From Plicaturopsis crispa FD-325 SS-3 (lineage: Eukaryota; Basidiomycota; Agaricomycetes; Amylocorticiales; Amylocorticiaceae): DNA of 64,000 nt. Within the stretch, counting starts at the first letter, position 1. The number at the start of each line of letters is the position of its first letter. The stretch lies in the NCBI GenBank assembly GCA_000827205.1, contig KN832569.1, forward strand, positions 136,647 to 200,646, written 5' to 3'. Positions 54,886 through 64,000 of this stretch are shown here, in pieces. The translations under genes were made by a program, and so were the position numbers. A model generated the notes under the pieces. The model ran no database searches, had not been told where the DNA came from, and saw only the letters and a list, made by a program, of their open reading frames with translations.

Positions 54886-57110
54886 ATGGCCTCATATCCG
54901 GCATATGGAGGGCAGCAGGCTGCAAGCACTTACCCTTACCCGCCAGGCAACAGCTACAACAACAGCATGGCCAGCACCCTCAGCTTCCAAGCGCCCAAGG
55001 ACGACAGACAAATCTCGCGCACGCCTAGCCCTACTCCCAGCGAGGCAGAGGAACTAGCAAAGCCTAGCTTATTCCATTGGAGAACGTATGCCAACTGGCG
55101 GTTTTGGATAAGGAAAGAATGGGCTTGTACGTTGACTCGTCTGGTTTCAACATCACCGGGGCACTCATTGCGCTTTTATGATAGGGTACTATGTTATTCT
55201 GGTCATAATCATGACTGCCACCGCCCTCATTTCGATATATCACGACCAAATTGTGGAGGCGTTGAAGCCTGCGACCAACTGGATGCACAAGTACGCTTAC
55301 CGTGTTTCGTCTTTGCCGTGCAGTATTGACGCATGCATCTTAGTCTACCATTCGGCTGGCTCATTCCTATCGGCATCCTCTTTGTTATCTCATTCCCACC
55401 TGTGAGTTCCCCGACCGAACGCACATCACCCGCAAGTAGCCCTGACACACTATTGCACTCCTAGTTGTTTGGTCACGAAATTGTTGCGATTCTATGTGGT
55501 CTTGTGTGGGGCCTATGGATCGGTTTTGCTATCGTCTGCGCCGGCACGTTGCTTGGTGAAATCGGCAACTTCTAGTGCGTCTCTATTCTCTACCATCGGA
55601 TATAGCTTCGTCTAAACATTATTGTTACTCAGTGCCTTCAAATACTGCTGCCGTGCGCGAGGCGAGAAGATGGAGAAGACAAACATTATGTATGCGTGCC
55701 TAGCAAAAGTTGTTCGGGACGGAGGCTTCAAGATCGCTCTCATCGCGCGGTTTAGCGCTATCCCTGGACACTGTATGCTTCTCTTTTTTTATGCGATGTG
55801 CCCGTGCTAACTTTTGTCTAGTTACCACTGCTATTTTCTCCACTTGTGGAATGGGTATCTTCACGTTCACGATCGCCGCAATTCTTTCCTCGCCCAAGCA
55901 ATTCATCACCGTTTATCTTGGTGTTATTTTGGAACAGTCGAAAGACGGTGCGTTCCACGAGTGTATCTTGCATGCCATATACTTATGAATGCGTGCAGGT
56001 ACCGACAGCACGAAGAACAAGATCATCAGTGATTCGGTCCTCGCCATCACAATGGCAGTGACTATCGCCGCGATGTGGTATCTTCTGCGTAAGATGAACC
56101 AAGTCAAGGTTGACGTTATTTACGACAGGCGCAAGGCGCGGTCCGTGTTACTCTCTCTTAATCGCACTTGCATGCGTACTAACTAGTCCAATTCTAGGCA
56201 AGGCAAACTCGATCGTGCAAACTTCACGCCATATGGCAATCCCAGCGCATACGAGTCTGGCTCCTCCGTGGGCTTCAACCCGCAAGTCTCGGAGACCGAT
56301 ATTCCCCTCACAGCTACCCATGGTGGAAGCCCCTACCAACAATGGGATAAGGACGGCCGTGCTATTGGGCCTAACCCGGGTGACCCACGGCTATACGCGC
56401 CTACGCCGCAGCGTGCGATCATTAGCAATCCTGGCCGTGTCCCTACTTACCGTACCGATGGTGGTGGTGGGTACAACACGGCTGGCCAGCGCTATCCGCG
56501 GGACGAGGAAACCGGTTCGGTGTATCCCGTCAATCCAGCTCATCCGGAAGGACGGAGTCCCGTCCGTCAGGAAAGTGGAGACTCTGTCGGTTGGGACATG
56601 CAGCATGGGCACGATCGGTCCGAATACGTTCTTCCGCACGTCACGCGTGTCGCCTCACCGATGAGCGCGTCCTCTTCCGCTCAATCGTCCTCCACTCAGA
56701 ACCCCTTCACGAGTGCCGAGACCGTGCACGAACGCTCGTATACCCCACCGACGCCGCGCATTCCACCGCCCCCGCCGGCGCCCATTCCGCGCGCAGCGTC
56801 TCCCCCGGCACAATACGTGTCTGTACATAACCCCCCGCTCGGCTCCGTCGACCTGGCCTCGCCGCCGCTTCCCCTCCCTTCGTATCCCGCGTACGCATCG
56901 CCGTCCGCAACGCCCACACAGGCCTCTCATTCTCATGTACCGGCTCCGCAATCATACTATACCCACGCCGCGGAGCCGACCGATGCAAGCTACCGCACAG
57001 CCGTGTCCTCGCACTCCAGGGAGGTCTCGGAGATGGACCCCCCGGCGCGACTGGAGTACGCGTCGTCGCCACCACCACCTAGTTATCGGACAGCATTACC
57101 GGGCCGATAG
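54886..57110 (+). CDS. tvp38: Tvp38/TMEM64-family Golgi membrane protein
   Basis: A multi-exon gene starts MASYPAYGGQQAASTYPYPP. After a polar N-tail the VTT (SNARE-associated) region follows: WIRKEWAYYVILVIIMTATA, LPFGWLIPIGILFVISFPPL, GHEIVAILCGLVWGLWIGF, CAGTLLGEIGNFYAFKYCCR, KIALIARFSAIPGH, STCGMGIFTFTIAAILSSP and KQFITVYLGVILEQS, then a last helix near IISDSVLAITMAVTIAAMWY. The motif RFSAIPGH is the family signature. Tvp38 sits in the Golgi in yeast and its relatives act as lipid scramblases or ion carriers; the exact role here is unknown. A 300-residue Pro/Ser/Tyr-rich tail follows, much longer than in yeast. Confidence 0.85.
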
Positions 57111-57884
57111 GTGTGGGGTGGGCCCCTTGACTACTCGTCCCGGTTGTGCATTTTGGCTGCTCGTTTATTCCTTTTCCATTTCTTACCGTCCGTTTTTATA
57201 TCTAGTGTAGTGTAATCCTCGAACGGACCGGTGAACATATGTTACACGAGGATGTAGTCTGTTTCTAATGAACATCATGGATTTCATGTGTCTTGTAGTT
57301 AGTTCATACTACATGATTGCTTGCGATGACAGACCTTGCAGCGTGCTATATGTAACGCTAGCGAACGCGTCGGGCCGGGACCGGAGCGCCCTGCACTATG
57401 TCTCGACGCGTACCGTAGAACTTGAACTCAGACAAAAACTTGGCCATAACCAACTGCTTCAAAAACTCGACCAACATGCGGGCGGAAGCTCGTATTCATT
57501 CGTTCAAGCTGTCCAGCATAGTGAGTACTACATACATGCATCTGCTCTTTGACTTTGTTCTCAGTACCGCTTTCATACGGCTCCACATGACGTTCGTTCA
57601 AGCTGTGTAGCTTCTGCAAACCTGGCAGCAAGTAGGCACAACCTGTGTACCATATCGAGGCTGGCTCCAATAAATATGGCACTACGTTGGTCTTCTATCA
57701 CGCTCCCCTGAGCAAACAGAGCGCCAGCCAGGGCTGTTCAGTGTTTTGAGCGCCTGTCGAGCACTGCGATCCTCTTTTACACCCGCCCTCACTTCAAATC
57801 GCGATATTTGGACGACCCGTGAGCAGTGATACTCACCTGTGTAGAGCGCTCACATTCCACTCGAATGCACTGCTCCTGACCCTG
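57111..57884. other. Intergenic region
   Basis: About 775 bp with no gene, repeat or clear motif. Confidence 0.4.
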
Positions 57885-60319
57885 ATGTCCTGTCTAAACA
57901 TCAAACCATATTTCCCCCAGTTTCTTTGGAAGTTTTGGCTGCTTGAAGGGTGCGTACCGTTGATCTTACATCGCCGGTCCTTGACTAGCTGACCGATAAT
58001 ATACAGTGGTCCGGCAAAGGAGTGCTCTTTCGATACACACCGCGTTCACGTCTATGATGTGTACGAGAACAACCTTACCGAGCTGCGCAGGATCCCCTTC
58101 CAGCCTCGGACTATATTCCATGACTTTCAGAACGGGACCCTGGGGAAAGTGTGCGAGGTGGAACTCCGGGAAGCCGAGCAAGCATTCGCACGACTAGAGG
58201 GAGATGTCGAGCACGGCCTGACACGTCTAGTCCACGACGTACAGAACATCGCAGACACAGCCGCGCCCGGGCAGAACATTGCTGTGCCAGTGGAGCCGCG
58301 CACCCTGCTCAACTTCCGCAAGTTTTTCACGTTCCTCCGATATCGCAACAGCACCAACTACGACGAGACACTGGGAAATCTAGGGCTCCCAGATGACTAC
58401 GACGATGCGGCGAACGGTATGCGGCAGATGCGTCGTCGCCAGATCCTGCGGGGATTCCGACTGTTTCTCGGCCACAAGACACCTTCGGATGAGCCTACCG
58501 TCAACCAATTCCGAGCCGTCCACAAATATTGTTGGCGGTTATGCAATGCCGATGTCTGCCTTGGGCTGGGATCCGAAGGGAATGAGTTTGTTATCAGCGA
58601 TAACTGCTATGGTCTGTTGGACGAAACATTTCGCGGAGACCGGTACGCGAACTCTTTTTAGCTCCTCTAGCTCGCTGAAGCCCATACCCATTCATTTCTA
58701 GAGAGTGCCCGGACTCGTTCTTTCCCATCACACCGAGACTGGCATTGTACATGCTCGCCGACTCAATAGATCGGCGTGGCGAAGCTACGGACCAAGGGAT
58801 GGTCCCGATAGAATGTGGTTTCGAATCCCGTTCTGATGTCCACCTCCGGAACGCATCAATCCTCGAGAGCTATCCTTCAATGTTATATTTCTCCTCCCTG
58901 AGCTCCGTGGTGTTATCCATCGGATCCTACGAAGAATTCCGTCTCACGCACCAGCACATGGACTACAGCCGCCTCCGGCAACGATGTCGCCAAAAACACA
59001 CGCAAGAAAGCCTCATGAAGACGCTTGCCATCCGAGGCTCGGTTCTAGTGACTGATTTGACCGATGAGGTCGTTCGCACTGGGGATACTGCCGTAGCGCA
59101 CGGAACGTTCTCGGACGTATGGAAAGGCGTTTGGACGGACACATTGGACAACACACCACGCGTCGTAAGTGGTGCATCTCATGCTGTCCAAGCCCTAGAC
59201 TTAATTGTACGCGCAGGTATGTATCAAGTACCTTCGCCAGGTGATGGTGAAAAATGTGCGAGAGAGATTATTGAAGGTGTGTAGTTTACAGCCGGCCCAT
59301 ACTGCACATAGTTTAACGGCCAATTCAGCGCCTCCGGGACGAAGTCTTAGCCTGGCATCGCCTGCAGCATCCTAATATCGCGGAACTATATGGTGTCATA
59401 CAAGGAGCCACTACGGTAGGTATGGTGTCGCCTTGGTGCGAGAATGGCTCGATCGTGCATTACCTTCAAAAGATAAATCCCAAAGCGGACCGACTTGAGC
59501 TGGTGCGAAGTTTCGAGCGTGTTATTGCCGTCCGCATTTTCTCATACCTTCCCAGCTGGTCCAAATCGCATCCGCCATGGCGTATCTCCACACCTACAAA
59601 CCAGTTGTCGTACACGGCGACTTGAAAGGCGTACGTCTCTAAGACCCAGGATGCTAAAAAATATCGGTCCTGACTCATCGCATCGTAGGGCAACATCGTC
59701 GTTAATGACCGTGGCCAAGCTGTTGTGACTGATTTCGGGCTGTCCAAAGTCACTGAGGAGCTATCAGACACCCTAAAGTTGGACACATCGTCGTTTGCCG
59801 GCTCGACGAGGTGGATGGCGCCAGAACTGGTGCTTGCGCTGGTCGAAGACGACGGGTGCCCGCCTCCCATCTCAACCTCCAGCGATGTCTATGCATTTGC
59901 AGCTGTCTGCTTAGAGGTACTCTAGCCGATTCCCTTGAACCGCCGTGGCGCTGACTATCGCTTGATAGGTCGTGACAGATCGCGTGCCATATCACCATCG
60001 TACGAACGACCATTCAGTGACCGTCGATATACTGAAAGGCATACGGCCATCGCGGCGAGGATGCGACCCCCTAGTCAGACTCCCGTGGCTTTTCTGGGCC
60101 ATGCTCGACCACTGTTGGGCATGTCCGCCAAATCTGCGACCTTCCATGTCGGAGATGACCTCGTTTCTCGTGGGCCTCGAGACTTCGTCGTGGATCAAGT
60201 GGCAGGACGTCCTGCTCGAGCGGTATCCGTTTCTCGACGAGGACACGAGACGAGAGTCAGAGGATCTTGGTGGTCAACGGCCTTCGCTGGTGCCAGTAAA
60301 ACCATGGAGAGGTGTTTGA
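57885..60319 (+). CDS. DUF4238 domain fused to a TKL-type protein kinase
   Basis: Eight exons (57885-57949, 58007-58642, 58702-59164, 59217-59276, 59329-59502, 59556-59630, 59689-59916, 59969-60319) give 683 aa in one frame. The N-terminal half is DUF4238-like: IKPYFPQFLWKFWLLEGG, RVHVYDVYENNLTELRRIPF, LLNFRKFFTFLRYRNSTNY, CPDSFFPITPRLALYML, IGSYEEFRLTHQHMDYSRL. The C-terminal half is a kinase: GTFSDVWKGVWTD loop, VCIKYLRQV with the ATP-binding Lys, LQHPNIAELYGV, VVVHGDLKGGNIVV as catalytic loop (non-RD, HGD), VTDFGLSKV with DFG, STRWMAPEL with APE, and SSDVYAFAAVCLE. The key catalytic residues are there. DUF4238 function is unknown. The fusion rests on splice phases that I could follow exon by exon. 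Confidence 0.8.
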
Positions 60320-60528
60320 AACGGACAGTGTATTCATCATCCGAGCGCTGCACCTCATGACATAGCATAGCATACAGATTGCAATTGTATTTTTACTCCA
60401 CACATATCATTATCCATGTACTTATACAAAACATTGTTGAACGTAGATCCTCTTACATTCCTCGCATAGCTTCATGCGTATTGATATTTCCAAACTGCTA
60501 ACTCGTTCAACGTTCAGCTCGAGTCCAC

Positions 60529-62945
60529 CTACTCGAGCTTCAGGACGTCCACGTAAAACTTGAGTTCACCGTCGAGAGCGTCCTTTTTGGTTTCAGCCTT
60601 CCGCCAGCCATGCCCTTCACCGTCGTAGAACTTGACTTCGCACACGACGCCGTTCCCTGCGACGATATCGTGTATGCGATCGGCCTGGTTGGGAGGCACC
60701 ACTTTGTCCTCCTTGCCCTGAAGGATCTACGTCAAGGATTCTGCGTCAGTTCACATTGAAGGGATTCGATTCGAGGAGGAGGGTACCAATAGTGGGACGA
60801 CGATTCTGTCTGCGTGGGTGATGGGGGACCTATCTACGTAGACTTCGGGGATTTGCTTGTACGTGCCACCCATTAGTTTTTCCTAGAATATCAGTGTATT
60901 TAGCGTGAGCTTTGATGCAGTAAAAAGTGCTACTCGCCATGTATCTAGACAAGGTAGCGTCAGATCAGATCAGCGTCCTCGTACGATAGGTTGAAAACTG
61001 ACCGCGACTCAAATTTATGGGTATCTTCTGCCAGTACCACCATATTGGAGATTCCGTACAATGACGTACCAGCCGCGAAGAATTTGTGCTCGGGATCCGG
61101 CGCGTTCGCGAGCGCTGCGAGGGTCGTGTAACCACCCGCAGAGCCACCACGGATGACGGTGCGCTTCCCGTCGATGAGAGCGTCAGGACCAGTTGATAGT
61201 GCACGGGCCGCTTGGATGCAGTCGGCCACGTCTGTGATGCCCCACTTTCCTGCGAGACGGGCCCTTGAAAGTGTGCCAGGATTCTAAGCACGAGAAGCGC
61301 TCACAGAAGGGACGACCTACGTGTACTTGCGTCCATAACCAGACGAGCCTCCGTAATTAACATCGAGCCTTACGAAGTATCCACATCAGACATACCAGCA
61401 TATTTGAAGAGAATGAGTAGGATATGGACTGACCATGCAAATCCTCTGCTCGTGAAGAACTGTTTCAACCAATCGAGCGACTGGCCGGCCATGCTCGTGG
61501 GCCCGCCGTGCGCATTCACAACACACGGCGGCTTCTCACCCGGGATGCTCGAGCCTGCGTATTCAGGGTTCTTAGGCGCGTAGTACACGACGTGAACGGG
61601 CTCATTGTCCGGCGGGACGTCGACAGATTTCGGCAGTGGCGGCGAGATGATGCCGTCGGGGAAATCTGCGCCAGAGGAGCCTGCGGAGCTGGATTTCAAG
61701 ATAGAGAAAGTGGGTGACGAGCTGGGATCAGCTGCGCTGGAGGACACGTAGCATAGCACGACGCCGCCAGGGGAATCTGGAAGTTCGCCGACAAAGACGA
61801 AGCCAGGGACCGAGCCGTCGGATAGAGCGTGTAGATGGTCGACAGAGACGTATGGACAGTCTATTTCCTGAGCAGCCCCGCCTTCCTTGAGCTCGATAAT
61901 ATACAGGACACTCCTGCCGCCACGGATGGCCATGAATATGGCCGTCTGCCCCGAATTGCCAAGGACGGCATAGGGCTGAGCCCCGAGTTGCCACTGCGGG
62001 GCACCGAAGTCCTCATTGATGGGCTTGGTAAGTATCGGCGCAAACTTCCCCGACGATGTAGTGTAGATCCACGGGTTCGAATAGCCGGACTCATCGTAAG
62101 TGAGGATGAGAGATTCATTAGACACCCAGGAGGGGTAGCATGCAGCTACCCCATCTTTATCGCCAAGGACGTGGCGTCCACTCTCTTCTACGATAAGGAC
62201 TTTGCCCTGGACGAGGGAGCACGATGCGACGACGACCTGTGCCCCTTCCCAGGGCATGTCGGGATGGAACCATTGTTCCCAGGCAAGTCGGGTACCGTCG
62301 GGCGAGAAGGACGGCGACGAGTAGAAATCGGCTCCGCTGACAAGCGGAGAGACGGTCTTTGATTCCGCATCGATGATGCACAGCGTTGTTACCACCTCGG
62401 AGGGGACATCGTGGGTGTGGTCTTCGAGCACGGCTACGATTATATTTGACTGAACCGGGTGTATCGCAAAGTTGGCGTAGCGATAAACACTGCTCTCTGT
62501 GCATTCACACATTAGCATATCATTTCGCTCAAGATACCTTCATAGATACCTGGGGTGATTGGTTCGGGTGTAGACCCTTCCTTGACCTTGTACACCCTGC
62601 CATCGGGGAAATTGGAGAAGTATATGATGCCATCGGAGGCAATAGCGGCACCTCCGCCGTATTCCTGCACACCTGTCCGGACATTCCAGTCCCCTGCGAC
62701 AACATCGATGTTAGTCTTCGTGTTCACGATCGCATTTCGGCCAGTCGGGCGCCTCTCGACGTGATAGACGGTAGATGTCACTCGATCTACCACGACGGCA
62801 TCGAAGCCGATCGCCTTGTCAAGTTGACGGAGTGAGTTTTAGAGCTATAGCATCGGCAGTTGAGTGGATGGTAGCATACCCCTTGCGTTATCGCGTCGGA
62901 TGTGATGGGGGACTTCCATGTCCCGTAAGGCGCGGTTTTCGACAT
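60529..62945 (-). CDS. S9-family prolyl oligopeptidase/aminopeptidase
   Basis: First exon 62945-62880 (MSKTAPYGTWKSPITSDAIT), second from 62814 (AIGFDAVVVDRVTSTVYHVE). A beta-propeller-like N-terminal half follows (GVQEYGGGAAIASDGIIYFS, FSPDGTRLAWEQWFHPDMPW). The alpha/beta-hydrolase half includes PPCVVNAHGGPTSMAG, LDVNYGGSSGYGRKYT, WGITDVADCIQAARAL, VIRGGSAGGYTTLAALANAP with the nucleophile Ser, YGISNMVVLAEDTHKFESR, ILQGKEDKVVPPNQADRI with the acid, and DGEGHGWRK with the His. The triad is complete. Such enzymes cleave short peptides in the cytosol; no signal peptide is visible. It is transcribed away from met17. Confidence 0.85.
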
Positions 62946-63637
62946 TGTGTGATAGCAAGAGTACGCTGGTTTCGCGATATGTGATGGTCGGAGAGTTGAA
63001 ATCGATGTCGTCGGTAAGCGCTGGACTCCTACTCTGCTCAAACCAAGTCTCGAGCTTAGAGATTGCTATAAAAATGGTAATTCCCCCTTCAGTACACGCG
63101 GGTGACATGGGCGCCTCTTCACAGATCGCGCCTGTTGAAAGTGCGTACCTTTAGGAAGCTGGCTCTGCCTGCAAATCGGAGGATGCCTGCCAGAACGAAG
63201 TAGTCGGTCTGTCTTCAAGTCAAAATAGTTGAATCGCACCGCCAGACTCCGGTGGTGGGCGCGACGGTGGTGGCGGTTGGTGGCGCTGTGGCGGTGCTCA
63301 GGCCACGTGGCCGCGCGCATACCGCGACGATCGCCGCCGCGAGTCATCATGTCCTCGATCATATTTTTTCTATCCAACATTCACTACCTTTTTTTACTCT
63401 ACAACATGTTTTCTGCTGTGTACAGACCACAGGACACAACGAAGTTGATTCACTGTGGATTCTGCTGTCGCGCTTGAGAGCAAAGAAATGGCGTGATGTT
63501 CGTGAGCCTAGCACGTCATTAATCGTGTCTTCCAAGGACATCTCCTCTACTTAAACGGCCAAGTTGTAGCGGAGTGATATCCCAAGTTCACGCCGTATTT
63601 CTTGTTGCCCACCATCTTGAGACGAGGAGAATAAACC
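62946..63637. other. Intergenic region between divergent genes
   Basis: About 690 bp between the S9 peptidase and met17. It contains the E-box listed separately and a GGTGG-rich stretch at 63245-63300. Confidence 0.4.
63304..63309. promoter_or_regulatory. CACGTG element upstream of met17
   Basis: CACGTG lies in the palindrome GGCCACGTGGCC about 330 bp before the met17 ATG. In yeasts this core is the Cbf1 site of sulfur-metabolism promoters. Assignment is by motif and context only. Confidence 0.4.

Positions 63638-64000
<363 letters not shown>

Noticed and set aside
58820-58835. TTTCGAATCCC resembling a tRNA B box
   Set aside because: It is inside a coding exon of the DUF4238-kinase gene, and no matching A box or cloverleaf is present.

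Overview
The window looks like nuclear DNA of a filamentous basidiomycete, most likely an Agaricomycete close to the Polyporales. Almost every gene is cut by short GT-AG introns of about 40-130 nt. Several families typical of that group are present: DUF6535, DUF6533, DUF4238 plus TKL-kinase, PriA/CPL1-like secreted proteins and a large DUF3433-like membrane protein family. I rebuilt about twenty protein-coding genes by joining exons so that reading phase, splice sites and family motifs agree; where exon lengths were summed, the total was divisible by three. I found no tRNA, rRNA or CRISPR array.

Layout. 0-7 kb: a partial Tyr/Asp-rich gene (-), a DUF3433-like membrane protein that appears to lack its C-terminal half (-), and a 1247-aa DUF6535 protein (+) whose main exon lies in a strongly CpG-depleted block. 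7.1-10.4 kb: gene-free, decayed tandem repeats. 10.4-12.2 kb: an Sfp1-like zinc-finger factor (+). 12.2-15.1 kb: gene-free, with a duplicated block. 15.1-20.2 kb: two PriA/CPL1-like paralogues in inverted orientation around an EamA transporter. 21.3-22.8 kb: an F-box protein (-). 24.8-28.1 kb: a small nuclear-type protein and Atg22 (+). 28.7-30.3 kb: a kinase-like gene (-) carrying a 411-bp MITE. 30.9-35.6 kb: a Ser/Pro-rich protein (-) and a prolyl-4-hydroxylase-like oxygenase (+). 35.9-39.2 kb: Epl1 (-). 41.0-47.5 kb: a short-chain dehydrogenase (-), the AzgA purine permease (+) and the Erg25 sterol oxidase (+). 47.8-52.0 kb: a complete-looking 4.1-kb PIF/Harbinger transposon with DDE transposase and Myb/SANT-like protein. 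52.2-60.3 kb: a DUF6533 membrane protein, Tvp38 and a DUF4238-kinase fusion (all +). 60.5-64 kb: an S9 peptidase (-) and the start of Met17 (+).

Most genes are ordinary housekeeping or lineage-specific genes without operon-like coupling. The best lead is the transposon pair. The MITE in the kinase gene is a deletion derivative of the Harbinger element 18 kb away: same terminal repeats, same 3-bp target duplication, same internal palindrome. Its terminal repeats carry a splice donor and a candidate acceptor placed so that removing the MITE as an intron keeps the kinase frame open with seven extra codons. This suggests a splice-tolerant, introner-like DNA transposon. The second lead is the CpG-depleted block, which has abrupt edges inside an otherwise CpG-rich locus.
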